Positions 48,233 through 58,257 of a stretch of DNA of 64,000 bases are shown one piece after another; the stretch's first letter is position 1, and every line of letters begins with the position of its first letter. The notes beneath the pieces were generated by a model. The model saw only the letters and a list, made by a program, of their open reading frames with translations, was not told where the DNA came from and ran no database searches. Source of the stretch: Bacilli bacterium (lineage in GTDB: Bacteria > Bacillota_I > Bacilli_A > RF39 > UBA660); the NCBI GenBank assembly GCA_017519965.1, contig JAFWRK010000048.1, positions 1 through 64,000 on the forward strand. Reading direction: 5' to 3'. The translations under genes were made by a program, and so were the position numbers.

Positions 48233-49858
48233 TTAAAGTAAAATTACAATTGTAAAAATAATTAATAATACAACTAATAATTCAACTAATAATTTCCAAA
48301 TAGCTTTTAACCAATCCTTATATCTAATTTCTAAAGCACTAATTACAGCCATAAGAACTACACTAGTTGGTGCAAAAATCATAGTAAATCCATACATAGC
48401 TTGAGAAATAATCTCAATTACAGGATATACATCTTGATTAGTTACAATACTAGTTAAATAAGGAACAAATGCTTGGAAAGCATATGATGGCTCAACATTA
48501 AATAAACTAGATAGTATAGCAGTAAATGTAGTTGTAAATACATTTAATTTAGCTCCACCACCAATTCCTAAAATAGCTTTATAGAAAGTTAATTGGAATG
48601 GATGATAAGTGTTAATAACTAATACTACATAAACTAATAATGAAGTAAGTGCAGGTAAAAGTGCTTTCTTAGCACCTTCTGCAAATCCATCAAATAGATC
48701 ATTAATTTTAACTTTATAAATTATAGCTAATAAAATAATTACAAAAGTCATTGGTAAAAACATATCTGTAATCATCCAATCACCAAATGTATTAAATGAT
48801 CCCAATAGTTTTCCAAATAATTCAAATTTAAATATTTTAAATCCTTTTACAGCTTCTGATGCAGTAGCCATTCCATTGAAACCAAAAACATCACTCCAAG
48901 GAATAAAAGCTAGTATCATTACAACAAATAGAATAAATAAACCAATAACTAATGGCCATACTTTTACCTTATTATCGAATTTTTCATTTTTAATCATAAT
49001 TACTTCCTCATCTAATACTGCTGCTTTATTATTGTTTTTAGATTTAGAAGATGATTTTTTAGAACCACTTTTCTTAGTTGATTTTGAAGTTGATTTTGAA
49101 TCAGTTTTAGTAGTTTTCTTAGAAACTTCTTTTTTCTTTGAATTACTTTCCTTAACAGCTTCTTTTTCTTTAACCTCAACAACTTTGATTTTTTCTTCTT
49201 TAGTTGATTCTTCACTAACTTTTTCTACCTTTTTTACAGATACTACTTTATTGTTTCTTCTGATATATAAAACTGTATTTAATATAACTAAGAATAAAGC
49301 AACTATTAAAATAGCAATCTTTAATGGAATATTATTAGTAACATCTGTTCCTAAATAAGAATTTAATAATCCTACATTAGAATAACCAGTAGTAGTACCA
49401 ATAATACCAGCCATAGATGAACCAACTAAAGTTAAAGCAACGACAATTTTATCAAATCCCATAAGTAAAACTATAGTAGCTACAAAAGGGAAAAATAAAA
49501 TAAGTCCTAATTGTAAACCACAAACTGAAGTAATAATTCCAATTAATACAATCATTACAGATAACCAAACAACACTATGTTTACTCATCTTATTTGAAAT
49601 ACCACTAACAAGTTTATGATATGCAGGAATTTTATTTAAAATTCCATAGAATCCACCAACACAAATCATATATAAAGCAACATAACCAAAATATGATAAT
49701 GATGTTAATGAATAACTAAATAGATCAAATAAACCCATTTGAACTAATCCTTGATCAACAAATTCTGATTGGAAATAAGCAGCTTTAAAAATCCAAGTCA
49801 AAATTACACAAATTAATGTTGTAACAAGGATAACTTTAATTGCATTATGTTTTTTCAT
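48233..49858 (-). CDS. YfcC/AbgT/DcuC-type multi-pass transporter with a Lys/Ser-rich loop
   Basis: This is a 541-residue membrane protein with about 6 TM helices before residue 205 and about 6 after 300. Motifs such as GLQLGLILFFPFVATIVLL, GSSMAGIIGTTTGYSNVG and SQAMYGFTMIFAPTSVVLMAV resemble the YfcC/C4-dicarboxylate anaerobic carrier superfamily. The two halves are separated by a ~80-residue hydrophilic loop made of Lys, Ser, Glu and Thr repeats (~205-285) not usual for the family. Substrate unknown; peptides or amino acids are suggested by the superfamily. It is flanked by terminators and probably monocistronic. Confidence 0.75.
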   Translation of the reverse strand: MKKHNAIKVILVTTLICVILTWIFKAAYFQSEFVDQGLVQMGLFDLFSYSLTSLSYFGYVALYMICVGGFYGILNKIPAYHKLVSGISNKMSKHSVVWLSVMIVLIGIITSVCGLQLGLILFFPFVATIVLLMGFDKIVVALTLVGSSMAGIIGTTTGYSNVGLLNSYLGTDVTNNIPLKIAILIVALFLVILNTVLYIRRNNKVVSVKKVEKVSEESTKEEKIKVVEVKEKEAVKESNSKKKEVSKKTTKTDSKSTSKSTKKSGSKKSSSKSKNNNKAAVLDEEVIMIKNEKFDNKVKVWPLVIGLFILFVVMILAFIPWSDVFGFNGMATASEAVKGFKIFKFELFGKLLGSFNTFGDWMITDMFLPMTFVIILLAIIYKVKINDLFDGFAEGAKKALLPALTSLLVYVVLVINTYHPFQLTFYKAILGIGGGAKLNVFTTTFTAILSSLFNVEPSYAFQAFVPYLTSIVTNQDVYPVIEIISQAMYGFTMIFAPTSVVLMAVISALEIRYKDWLKAIWKLLVELLVVLLIIFTIVILL

Positions 49859-49944
49859 AATTAACCTCCCACTATAATTATAACTACTATTCGTTTATTT
49901 TACAAGTAAATGGCTTTTTTTTATATGAAATTTTAGTGAAAAAA

Positions 49945-49963
49945 AAAGACTAAATTAGTCTTT
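49945..49963 (-). terminator. lysS terminator
   Basis: AAAGACT/AGTCTTT with a five-base loop is followed by a U run on the minus strand. Confidence 0.75.
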
Positions 49964-51430
49964 ATTTTCATCATTCAATGGTCTCATTAATGGGAAAAGT
50001 ATTCCATCTTTAATATTTTGAGAATTTGTAAGTATTTGAACAATTCTATCAATTCCAATTCCCCAACCACTAATTGGAGGCATTCCAACTTCCATAGCAG
50101 ATATATAATCATAATCCATTGGCATTGCTTCTTCGTCTCCACCAGCTTTTAATCTAGCTTGTTCTTCAAGTCTTCTCTCTTGTTCTTGTGGATCTACTAA
50201 TTCTGAATAAGCATTAATAATTTCAGCTCCATTAATAACTAATTGGAATCTATCAGTTATTTCTTTATTATCATCATTAGCACGAGCTAAAGGACTTAAT
50301 TCAATTGGATGTTCTGTTAAGAATATTGGATTAACTACATGTACTCTAGCAACTTTCTTATATAATTGATCAACTAAATTACCAAATCCTAAATTTTCTA
50401 AAGGTACATCAGATTCAATTTCTAACTTTTCTTCTTTAATCTTTTCTAACAATTTTTCTTTTGTATTATATTCTTTAATATCAATATCACAATATCTTAA
50501 TATAAGATCTCTAAAGCTAACTTCTTCCCATTCACCACTTAAATCAACTTCCTTATCTCCTACAGGAATAATCAAAGTACCATATAATTTCATAATAACA
50601 GTCTGAAGCATTTCTCTTAAAAATTTCATATTATCTCTATAATTATAATAAGCACAATAACCTTCAAGCATAGTAAAGTCTTGTAAGTGAGTAGCATCAA
50701 TACCCTCATTTCTAAAACATCTACCTATTTCAAAAACTTTAGTAAAACCACCAACTATAGCTCTTTTCAAATATGTTTCAGGAGCTATTCTTAAATACAA
50801 ATCAATATCTAAAGCATTATGATGTGTAATAAAAGGCTTAGCTAAAGCACCACTAGCTTTATTATTTAAAATAGGTGTTTCTATTTCAACATAACCCTTT
50901 TCATCTAAATAATTTCTAATTTCTCTAATGAATCTACTTCTAAATAAAAATTTCTTTTTACTATCATCATTCATTATTAAGTCTAAATATCTTTCACGAT
51001 AAATTTTTTCTAAATCTTCAACTCCATGGAATTTTTCTGGTAATGGTTTTAAAGCTTTACCTAAAAAAGTAATTTCACTAGCACGAATTGTTTTTTCTCC
51101 AGTATGAGTGGTAAATACTTCTCCTTCAACTCCAATAAAGTCTCCAAGGTCATAGTTAGCTTTAAATTCTTGATATTTTTCTTCACCAATCATATCAACC
51201 TTAACAGAAACTTGTATTTTACCATTTATATCACCAATAGTAAGGAAACTCATTTTACCCATTTTTCTCATCAATATAATTCTACCAGCAACTCTTACTC
51301 CAGTAACACCATCTTCTAATTCTGATGCCTTATTTAAATCATAATTAACTTCATATCTTTCTGGATATGGATTCTTTATATTAGCAAGCTTTTCTCTTCT
51401 AACTAATTCTTGTTCACTAAACTCTCTCAT
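49955..51430 (-). CDS. lysS: Lysyl-tRNA synthetase, class II
   Basis: This is a 491-residue class IIb synthetase with an N-terminal OB-fold anticodon domain, motif 2 (FEIGRCFRNEGIDATHLQDF) and motif 3 (GWGIGIDRIVQIL). It charges tRNA-Lys. AAGGAG precedes the ATG. It lies 15 nt downstream of the RDD gene and probably shares its transcript. Confidence 0.98.
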   Translation of the reverse strand: MREFSEQELVRREKLANIKNPYPERYEVNYDLNKASELEDGVTGVRVAGRIILMRKMGKMSFLTIGDINGKIQVSVKVDMIGEEKYQEFKANYDLGDFIGVEGEVFTTHTGEKTIRASEITFLGKALKPLPEKFHGVEDLEKIYRERYLDLIMNDDSKKKFLFRSRFIREIRNYLDEKGYVEIETPILNNKASGALAKPFITHHNALDIDLYLRIAPETYLKRAIVGGFTKVFEIGRCFRNEGIDATHLQDFTMLEGYCAYYNYRDNMKFLREMLQTVIMKLYGTLIIPVGDKEVDLSGEWEEVSFRDLILRYCDIDIKEYNTKEKLLEKIKEEKLEIESDVPLENLGFGNLVDQLYKKVARVHVVNPIFLTEHPIELSPLARANDDNKEITDRFQLVINGAEIINAYSELVDPQEQERRLEEQARLKAGGDEEAMPMDYDYISAMEVGMPPISGWGIGIDRIVQILTNSQNIKDGILFPLMRPLNDENKD

Positions 51431-51444
51431 TTTAACACTCCTTT

Positions 51445-52053
51445 TTAACTATAAATAACTTCTGTTTTAGCAATTAAATCATGTAATCCTCTTCTCTCTT
51501 TAGAAAACATAATTAATATAACACTTATAAATATAAATAGATATTGAACTGACTCAAAAAATAAATCAACATAAAAATAAACCATACTATCATTGATAAA
51601 AGAAACTATGATAACTTGAATCATGTTTAATAGAATAGAATTTACTAATAAACTTCTAACAACTAACTGATTCATAGTTAAATCTCCATTCAAAGAATTA
51701 ACTTTGATCTTCATCAATTTTTTTCCTAAAGTTTGTCCTTTATTATTATATTGGAAAACCACAAAATAAATAATAGAGACCAAAACTGTAATTAATATTG
51801 ATATTCCTTGTATTTTAGCTGATTCAAAAGATAAACTAGCTGTTTCATTAATATATCCATTCATAGTAATTTCACCAGCTCCAAATTGTTCAACAACCTC
51901 TGATGCTTGATTACTTATTTTTTCTAGATTATCTGCCTTAGATGCTATAAAAGGATAAGAAACTAAAGTAGTTATAAAATATACAAACATAATATCAACA
52001 ATAAAAGCAATTAATCTATAAATAAATTTAGCTTTGATATTCTTTTTTTCCAT
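51445..52053 (-). CDS. RDD-family membrane protein
   Basis: This 202-residue protein begins with the RDD-type sequence FIYRLIAFIVDIMFVYFITTL, has four predicted TM helices, and contains the second-half motif NKGQTLGKKLMKIKV. RDD proteins are proposed transporters, some acting in sodium/proton exchange; the function here is unknown. ATG 52053 has AGGAG seven bases upstream. Its start overlaps the end of dusB by 26 nt. Confidence 0.85.
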   Translation of the reverse strand: MEKKNIKAKFIYRLIAFIVDIMFVYFITTLVSYPFIASKADNLEKISNQASEVVEQFGAGEITMNGYINETASLSFESAKIQGISILITVLVSIIYFVVFQYNNKGQTLGKKLMKIKVNSLNGDLTMNQLVVRSLLVNSILLNMIQVIIVSFINDSMVYFYVDLFFESVQYLFIFISVILIMFSKERRGLHDLIAKTEVIYS

Positions 52054-53023
52054 AAACATTCTCCTTAAAACTTAAAAGTAGCTTTTCTATTTCATTAGTA
52101 GTACTACATTTAAATATTTCATTCTTTAATTCTTTTCCACCTTGAATCCCCTTAAAATACCACGAAATGTGATTTCTTATTTCTAAACATGCTAATTTAT
52201 CATTTTTTAATTCTTTTAAATAATTAAGATGTTTAATACACATATCAATTTTTTCTATATCAGAAACATTAGAAACTTCTTTTCCTTCTAAATAATTAAT
52301 AGTATCCCTTATTAACCATGGATTTCCTAATAATCCTCTACCAATCATGATAGCATCACAACCAGTATCTTTAAGCATATTATAAGCATCTTTTGGAGTT
52401 TTAATATCTCCATTACCAATTACAGGTATACTAACATTATTTTTAACTTCTCTAATTATAATCCAATCTGCCTTACCACTATAGCCTTGACTTCTAGTTC
52501 TAGGATGAATACATATAGCACTTGCTCCAGCTTTTTCAATAACCTTTGCAATTTCTACAGCATTAATACTACTAGAATCCCAACCACTTCTTATCTTAAC
52601 AGTAACAGGAATTGGAACAGAATTAACAACTGCTTTAACTATATTATAAACCTTTTCAGGTGACTTTAATAAAGCAGAACCCGCTTGTGCTCGTACAGCA
52701 ACCTTAGGAACAGGACACCCCATATTAATATCAATAATATCAGGATGCATATTATTATAAATGAATTTAGCAGCTGTCACAAAAGACTCAACATCACAAC
52801 CAAAAATTTGTTGTGCAATAGGTCTCTCAAAATCTGTCATATATAGCATATCAATCGTCTTCTTATTACTATAAGAGATGGCTTTATCACTAACCATCTC
52901 TGCATAAACAAGCCCACATCCCATTTCTTTACAAATGCGACGATAAGCAGAATTAGAAATACCAGCCATTGGGGCCATAACAATTTGATTTGCTATCTCA
53001 ACATTTCCAATTTTCCATTTCAT
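52028..53023 (-). CDS. dusB: tRNA-dihydrouridine synthase (DusB-type)
   Basis: This is a 331-residue FMN-binding TIM barrel. It has the conserved VMAPMAGISNSAYRR and DINMGCPVPKV. The family's usual catalytic Cys loop (…A-G-S-A) reads VAVRAQAGSALLKSP, with the Cys-bearing position in GCPVPKV and Arg residues downstream. IGRGLLGNPWLIRD is also present. It reduces uridine in tRNA D-loops. One base overlaps the mscL stop. Confidence 0.93.
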   Translation of the reverse strand: MKWKIGNVEIANQIVMAPMAGISNSAYRRICKEMGCGLVYAEMVSDKAISYSNKKTIDMLYMTDFERPIAQQIFGCDVESFVTAAKFIYNNMHPDIIDINMGCPVPKVAVRAQAGSALLKSPEKVYNIVKAVVNSVPIPVTVKIRSGWDSSSINAVEIAKVIEKAGASAICIHPRTRSQGYSGKADWIIIREVKNNVSIPVIGNGDIKTPKDAYNMLKDTGCDAIMIGRGLLGNPWLIRDTINYLEGKEVSNVSDIEKIDMCIKHLNYLKELKNDKLACLEIRNHISWYFKGIQGGKELKNEIFKCSTTNEIEKLLLSFKENVYGKKEYQS

Positions 53024-53463
53024 TATTTAGATTTCTTTTTTAATAAGTCTCTAATTTCTTCTAATAAAATAGTTTCATCACTCTTTTTAGCTTCTTCAAC
53101 TTCTTTAGCTTTTTTACCAATAGCCATAATACCATTTACAACTTTTAATAACATAAATAATACTAAAGCCATAATGATGAAATTAATAACTGAAGTTATA
53201 AAATCACCATAAAGTATTTTTTGACCACCATAAATTTTTATAGAACCACCTACTTCAGCTCCACCAATTCCATTAATTAATGGATTAATAACATCTGTAG
53301 TTAAAGCAGTAACAATATTTGAAAAAGCGCCACCTATAATTACACCGATAGCCATATCCATTACATTGCCACGTAAAATAAATTCTTTAAATTCACCAAT
53401 AAAACCTTTACTTTTACCTTTTATTTTTTCGATTTTTTCTTTATCAACTATTTTTTTAGCCAT
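53023..53463 (-). CDS. mscL: Large-conductance mechanosensitive channel
   Basis: This 146-residue protein has the family start FKEFILRGNVMDMAIGVIIGGAF, two TM helices and a basic C-terminal bundle (KKAKEVEEAKKS). MscL opens under hypo-osmotic shock. Its gene has an individual promoter and is coupled to dusB. Confidence 0.96.
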   Translation of the reverse strand: MAKKIVDKEKIEKIKGKSKGFIGEFKEFILRGNVMDMAIGVIIGGAFSNIVTALTTDVINPLINGIGGAEVGGSIKIYGGQKILYGDFITSVINFIIMALVLFMLLKVVNGIMAIGKKAKEVEEAKKSDETILLEEIRDLLKKKSK

Positions 53464-53488
53464 AAGTACTCACTCCTTTACTGCTTTT

Positions 53489-53516
53489 ATTATAATATTT
53501 TTTTGAGATTTTGCAA
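53489..53516 (-). promoter_or_regulatory. mscL-dusB promoter
   Basis: TTGCAA (53511-53516) and TATAAT (53489-53494) with a 16-bp spacer on the minus strand, after the ftsH terminator. Confidence 0.7.
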
Positions 53517-53519
53517 GAA

Positions 53520-53550
53520 AAAAGAACTAAACAATTAGTTTAATTCTTTT
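53520..53550 (-). terminator. ftsH terminator
   Basis: An eleven-base-pair stem AAGAATTAAAC/GTTTAGTTCTT (with one G-U pair) and a five-base loop is followed by U6 on the minus strand. Confidence 0.75.
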
Positions 53551-55502
53551 AGTAGTTCACTCTTAGTTAATTTAGAAGCATTCTTAATACCTTTTTCCTT
53601 AGCTATTTCTCTTAATTTAGTTACAGACATAGCCTCATAATTATCATCATCATCTTCAGGCATCTTTCCATTTTTAACTAGATAATCAATTTGTTCTTTA
53701 GTAAGTGTTTCATATTCTAACAATGCTTCAGCAATCAATTTTAGTAAATCTTTATTTTTCTTTATTATATCAGTTGCTTGCTTATGACAATTATCGATAA
53801 TCTTTCTCATTTCCATATCAATTTCATTTGCAACTTCATTTGAGAAATGTTGTGCTTTGTTATAATCACGTCCTAAGAAAACACTACCATCAGGTTGTTC
53901 AAATTGAAGAGGACCTAAATCACTCATACCATATTCAGTAACCATTGCTCTAACTATCTTAGTAGCCTTTTCAAAGTCATTATGAGCACCAGTAGTTATT
54001 TCTCCAAATACTATTTCTTCAGCAGTTCTTCCACCTAATAATCCTGTAACTTCTTCTAATAAGTCAGTCTTAGTAGAACACATTTTTTCCTCACTAGGAA
54101 CCATCATATTATATCCACCAGCAGAACCTCTAGGAATAATAGTTACTTTTTGAACATCACTAGCATTAGCCAATTTTAAACCTATAACAGCATGACCTGC
54201 TTCATGATAAGCTACTAGCTTTCTATCATTTTCACTATATTTATGAGAAACTTTAGCAGGCCCCATTAATACTCTATCTGTAGCTTCATCAACTTCACTC
54301 ATAGTAATAACGTCTTTATTACGTCTAACTGCTAATAAAGCAGCTTCGTTTAATAAGTTTTCCAAATCAGCTCCACTAAATCCAGGAGTACGCTTTGCTA
54401 AATTTTCAAGAGTAACACCAGAAGCTAACTTTTTATTCTTAGCGTGTACAGCTAATATTTCTTCACGTCCCTTAACGTCAGGTAAATTAACTGTAACTTG
54501 TCTATCAAATCTTCCAGGTCTAAGTAATGCTGGATCTAAAACATCTGGTCTATTAGTTGCAGCAATAATTATAATACCTTCATTAGCTCCAAAACCATCC
54601 ATCTCAGTAAGTAATTGATTTAATGTTTGTTCACGTTCATCATGACCTCCACCTAAACCAGTACCTCTTTGACGTCCCACTGCATCAATTTCATCAATAA
54701 AAATTAAACATGGAGCATTTCTTTTAGCTTGTTGGAACATATCTCTTACACGAGAAGCACCAACTCCAACAAACAATTCTACAAAGTCAGATCCACTAAT
54801 AAAATAGAATGGAACTTCAGCCTCACCAGCAACCGCTTTAGCCAATAAAGTTTTACCAGTTCCTGGAGGACCAAAAAGTAATACACCTTTAGGAATTCTA
54901 GCTCCTAATTTTTGAAATCTTTTTGGATTCTTCAAAAAATCTATTAATTCTTTTAATTCTTCTTTTTCTTCTTTTAATCCAGCAACATCACTAAAAGTAA
55001 CCTTATTTGAGTCTGGATTTAACTTAGCTCTACTTTTTCCAAAATCTAAAGAACTTTTATTACCTGACAATTGTCTACTAAATAACCAAAAAGCAGCTAC
55101 TATAAATATAACAAATGGAAGAACATTAACAACAACTAAAAGTAAAGTAGAAGAATCAGGATCAGCTTTAACTTCTAATTTAAATTCTTGACCATCGCTA
55201 GCCTCAATTATTTTTTTCATAACTTCTTCACTTAAAGGTAATTTAGCAAAGAATGTTTCATCTTCTTTAGCATCTTTTAAAGTACCTCTAACTTCATAAG
55301 TATAAGCAGAACCTCTTGTAACTATTTCTAATTCTTTTACATTAGATTCTTTTAATTCATTAATAAACTCATCATATGTTAATACTTTAACACTAGTATT
55401 TAAAACATTAACAAAATAAAATATTCCAATTATTATTAATGAAATAAATAAGTAAGGTAATAAACCTCTTTTTACAGTCTTTTTATCAATATTATTATTC
55501 AC
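53535..55502 (-). CDS. ftsH: ATP-dependent zinc metalloprotease FtsH
   Basis: This 655-residue protein has two TM helices (about 13-33 and 124-146) enclosing an extracytoplasmic domain. The AAA+ domain has Walker [14 protein letters not shown], Walker [13 protein letters not shown] and [20 protein letters not shown], and the M41 peptidase has zinc motif HEAGHAVIG. FtsH degrades membrane and short-lived proteins. The start is GTG with AGGAGG seven bases upstream. The last ~30 residues ([19 protein letters not shown], then [12 protein letters not shown]) look like a Rho_N/SAP-type helical domain, which is unusual for FtsH. Confidence 0.97.
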   Translation of the reverse strand: MNNNIDKKTVKRGLLPYLFISLIIIGIFYFVNVLNTSVKVLTYDEFINELKESNVKELEIVTRGSAYTYEVRGTLKDAKEDETFFAKLPLSEEVMKKIIEASDGQEFKLEVKADPDSSTLLLVVVNVLPFVIFIVAAFWLFSRQLSGNKSSLDFGKSRAKLNPDSNKVTFSDVAGLKEEKEELKELIDFLKNPKRFQKLGARIPKGVLLFGPPGTGKTLLAKAVAGEAEVPFYFISGSDFVELFVGVGASRVRDMFQQAKRNAPCLIFIDEIDAVGRQRGTGLGGGHDEREQTLNQLLTEMDGFGANEGIIIIAATNRPDVLDPALLRPGRFDRQVTVNLPDVKGREEILAVHAKNKKLASGVTLENLAKRTPGFSGADLENLLNEAALLAVRRNKDVITMSEVDEATDRVLMGPAKVSHKYSENDRKLVAYHEAGHAVIGLKLANASDVQKVTIIPRGSAGGYNMMVPSEEKMCSTKTDLLEEVTGLLGGRTAEEIVFGEITTGAHNDFEKATKIVRAMVTEYGMSDLGPLQFEQPDGSVFLGRDYNKAQHFSNEVANEIDMEMRKIIDNCHKQATDIIKKNKDLLKLIAEALLEYETLTKEQIDYLVKNGKMPEDDDDNYEAMSVTKLREIAKEKGIKNASKLTKSELLKELN

Positions 55503-55514
55503 TAAAATTCCTCC

Positions 55515-56828
55515 TTAACTGTATTTCAGTATTATATCATAATTATCATCTTTATTTTTGTCAAATATTGATTTTTTAATTCCAGGTATCCAAACTATCT
55601 TTCCAGTTGAATCAGTAACAATAGGCCAACTATCTCTACACCTTAAAGGTATTTTACAATCAATATATATATCTTTTACCTTTTTAGTCTTATTCATTCC
55701 TTTAATTAACATCTTATCTCCAAATCTTCTAGTTCTTACAATTAAAGGTAAAGTAATATCACTACTAGATAATCTACATATATTATTACTATTATTAGTA
55801 GTATCTTCAACTTTTTCTATAATATGATTATTAGGTAGAGAAACATAATTATTTATTTCTACTTCATAACTACTAATTAAATCAGTAGGCTTTTGTAACT
55901 CTAAATAATTATATGTTTTTAGAGCAATAACATCATTAGGTAAATTAATATAACCATTAGATTTTCTTCCATTTATTAAATTAAGAATAAGATTTATATG
56001 TCTATCATTAATAAGAATTAAATCATCATTATAATACTCATTAAGAAGATAATATAATATTTCTTTTTGAATAAATAAGTCTTCTAACTTAAACTTATCT
56101 ATAATAATTTTATTATTATCAATAGTTCTTTGTATTGCTTTATTACGTTCCTTATCTAGATATTTACTAACCTCATCTAAAGTATTACTAAATTTTAAAA
56201 ACTTTAAATGAACATTTTTTTCTTCTTCTTTTAAGAATGGTAATAAATACTTTCTATATCTATTTCTAGTATATTTATCTTTTTCATTAGAATCATCAAC
56301 ATAATATTTAACATTATTTTCTATATCATACTCTTTTAATTGCTCTTTAGTAAACCTTATTAAAGGTCTAACTATTTTATATGTTCCTTTATCTATAACT
56401 TCTTTAAATCCACTATAACCATTTAAATTAGATCCTCTTACAATTCTCATCATAACAGTTTCTACCAAATCATCTCCATGATGAGCAGTCATTAAGTAAT
56501 TAGCATTATATTTGTTGACTAATGTTTCAAAGTACTTATATCTTATATTATGAGCTTCGTTATGAAAATTATCATCACCATAAGACTCAATAGTCATTGT
56601 TTCAAATAAAATATTATTAATTTCACAATAATCTTTCATATATAAAGCTTCTTCAACACTCTGTTCTCTTAAATTGTGATTAACATGAGCTATGATTAAG
56701 GACAAATTATACTTATCTCTAACCTTAAGTAACATATCAACCAATGCCATAGAATCAGGTCCAGTAGAACATCCAACAACAATGATATCATTTTTATTAA
56801 ATTTAAAATAATTATCAATTTTAATCAT
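55515..56828 (-). CDS. tilS: tRNA(Ile)-lysidine synthase
   Basis: This 437-residue protein has the PP-loop GCSTGPDSMALVDML, then AHVNHNLREQS and MTAHHGDDLVETVMMRI, and a C-terminal substrate-binding domain. It modifies the wobble C of tRNA-Ile(CAU) to lysidine. It is flanked by ftsH and divIC as in Bacillus. Confidence 0.95.
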   Translation of the reverse strand: MIKIDNYFKFNKNDIIVVGCSTGPDSMALVDMLLKVRDKYNLSLIIAHVNHNLREQSVEEALYMKDYCEINNILFETMTIESYGDDNFHNEAHNIRYKYFETLVNKYNANYLMTAHHGDDLVETVMMRIVRGSNLNGYSGFKEVIDKGTYKIVRPLIRFTKEQLKEYDIENNVKYYVDDSNEKDKYTRNRYRKYLLPFLKEEEKNVHLKFLKFSNTLDEVSKYLDKERNKAIQRTIDNNKIIIDKFKLEDLFIQKEILYYLLNEYYNDDLILINDRHINLILNLINGRKSNGYINLPNDVIALKTYNYLELQKPTDLISSYEVEINNYVSLPNNHIIEKVEDTTNNSNNICRLSSSDITLPLIVRTRRFGDKMLIKGMNKTKKVKDIYIDCKIPLRCRDSWPIVTDSTGKIVWIPGIKKSIFDKNKDDNYDIILKYS

Positions 56829-56875
56829 AGTACCTCCTATGTCATTTAATAGTATACCATATAAAAAACAAAAAA

Positions 56876-56896
56876 AAGATGAATTTTATTCATCTT
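56876..56896 (-). terminator. divIC terminator
   Basis: AAGATGAA/TTCATCTT with a five-base loop is followed by a U run on the minus strand, overlapping the divIC stop. Confidence 0.75.
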
Positions 56897-57191
56897 CTGG
56901 AATTTTTATAATAAACTCTCCTTCTTTAGAAAATAAATACTTCTCACGAGCATATCTTGCAATATACTCAGAGTCTTGAAGCTTTTTTGCATCTAATTGC
57001 AACTCTTTTTCTTTTTCTTGTAAAGATACAAGTTCTTTTTCTAATTGTTTCTTCTCTTGATATTTTTCAAATATTGTAATCCAATATTTACCAATTGTAA
57101 ATGATACAGTAACAATAATAATTAAAGAAGAAACACCCAAGATCATCATCCTTCTTTTAAGTTTTTTCTTACTCTGTTTATTACGTGCCAC
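56886..57191 (-). CDS. divIC: Septum formation initiator DivIC
   Basis: This 101-residue bitopic protein has a basic N-terminus, TM helix ~16-36 and a coiled coil (FEKYQEKKQLEKELVSLQ, then EKEKELQ), then YIARYAREKYLFSKEGE, which is the conserved C-terminal block of the DivIC/FtsB family. It acts in the divisome with FtsL and DivIB. The start is GTG after AGGTGA. Confidence 0.9.
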   Translation of the reverse strand: MARNKQSKKKLKRRMMILGVSSLIIIVTVSFTIGKYWITIFEKYQEKKQLEKELVSLQEKEKELQLDAKKLQDSEYIARYAREKYLFSKEGEFIIKIPEDE

Positions 57192-57261
57192 TTTTTATCA
57201 CCTACCATCTCACCCTAATTATATAGCACAAACCTATATAATTCAATAAAACCAAGCAATA

Positions 57262-57522
57262 TTAAAAGTGATTTACAGTTAAATAACACAATAAAAAACC
57301 AAGAATAAAGAAAATCAAAATATAATAACTTAATAGAAGAAAATTCAAATAATAAAATATAATTAAAAATAAAAAAGTAAAAGAAAGATTAAAAACAAAA
57401 TCTGTTATCAAAAAACATTTTTTCTTCCTTAAAAACTTTTTATAAAGTTTAAATAAAAAGCAATAAAAATATCCTAATATAATTGAAATAATAATAACAA
57501 AAATTTGAATACTAATATTCAT
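57262..57522 (-). CDS. yabQ: YabQ-like sporulation membrane protein
   Basis: This 86-residue, very hydrophobic protein has three predicted TM helices and the pattern GYFYCFLFKLYKKF, then DFVFNLSFTFLFLIIFYYLN typical of YabQ. YabQ is needed for spore cortex formation in Bacillus. The assignment rests on this and on its place between yabP (one-base overlap) and divIC. Confidence 0.8.
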   Translation of the reverse strand: MNISIQIFVIIISIILGYFYCFLFKLYKKFLRKKKCFLITDFVFNLSFTFLFLIIFYYLNFLLLSYYILIFFILGFLLCYLTVNHF

Positions 57523-57815
57523 TATTTAAATAACCTATTAAAAATACTTTCTTCTTTTTCTTTCTTAGTAGAATCCTCAGCATAAATAATACTATTTATT
57601 AATCCTTTAATTGAGACATTTCCTTGAATTGTATCTAATTTAAGTAACTCAAGATTCTCACCTTTAACAATCATATATCCTTGAATTGTATCTATAATAA
57701 ATTGTTTCTTATCAAAATTATCTATTTTTTTAACACCTGAAATAGCTAAATTTTTCCTTTCTAGTAACTGAAAACTATGATTATAAGTATTAATATTATT
57801 ATCTTGTTTGTCCAT
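57522..57815 (-). CDS. yabP: Sporulation protein YabP
   Basis: This 97-residue beta-rich protein has the YabP pattern: HSFQLLERKNLAISGVKKI, NFDKKQFIIDTIQGYMIVKG and LLKLDTIQGNVSIKGLI. YabP and YabQ act in coat and cortex assembly, and YqfC is a paralogue. An N-terminal Asn-rich leader of ~12 residues is extra. It is coupled to yabQ. Confidence 0.88.
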   Translation of the reverse strand: MDKQDNNINTYNHSFQLLERKNLAISGVKKIDNFDKKQFIIDTIQGYMIVKGENLELLKLDTIQGNVSIKGLINSIIYAEDSTKKEKEESIFNRLFK

Positions 57816-57860
57816 ATATTCCTCCTATTAAAATATATGAACAAAAACAAAAAATATGCA

Positions 57861-57888
57861 AAAAAAAGAACGCCTTAAGCGTCTTCTT
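57861..57888 (-). terminator. spoVG terminator
   Basis: AAGACGC/GCGTTCTT, with one bulge and a TTAAG loop, is followed by U7 on the minus strand. Confidence 0.7.
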
Positions 57889-58159
57889 CATCCTCATCTG
57901 TCTCAGGAGCATTTTTATATGCTTCTAAAATTGCTTCTTCAAACATAGAACGAACTTCAGGATTAATTGGGTGAGCAATATCACGGTAACTACCTGTAGC
58001 TGTCTTTCGGCTAGGCATAGCTATAAATAAACCGTTGTCTCCCTCAATTATACGAATATCATGAACAGCAAAACTCTCATCTAATAGAACTGAAGCTATT
58101 CCTTTCATACGAGAGCCTTCTTTTTCAATCTTACGTACATTAACTGATGTTATTTTCAT
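57875..58159 (-). CDS. spoVG: SpoVG regulator
   Basis: This 94-residue protein starts [11 protein letters not shown] and has [31 protein letters not shown] [17 protein letters not shown] and an acidic tail. SpoVG is a small nucleic-acid-binding regulator of sporulation, division and envelope genes. GGGAGG lies nine bases before the start. It is present also in non-sporulating Firmicutes. Confidence 0.96.
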   Translation of the reverse strand: MKITSVNVRKIEKEGSRMKGIASVLLDESFAVHDIRIIEGDNGLFIAMPSRKTATGSYRDIAHPINPEVRSMFEEAILEAYKNAPETDEDEEDA

Positions 58160-58257
58160 GCGAATATTCCTCCCTCTAAAGTAAATAATACTTTATAGAA
58201 TAATTGTAATATAACAAGATAGAAAATGCAATATTTTTTAAATAACACCAGTAAAAA

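Noticed and set aside
49012..49215. 67-codon Lys/Leu-rich ORF in another minus frame
   Set aside because: It is a frame shadow of the same low-complexity transporter loop, with no ribosome binding site.
48876..49358. 160-codon plus-strand ORF opposite the transporter
   Set aside because: It is antisense to the Lys/Ser-rich loop. Low-complexity codons keep the opposite frame open.
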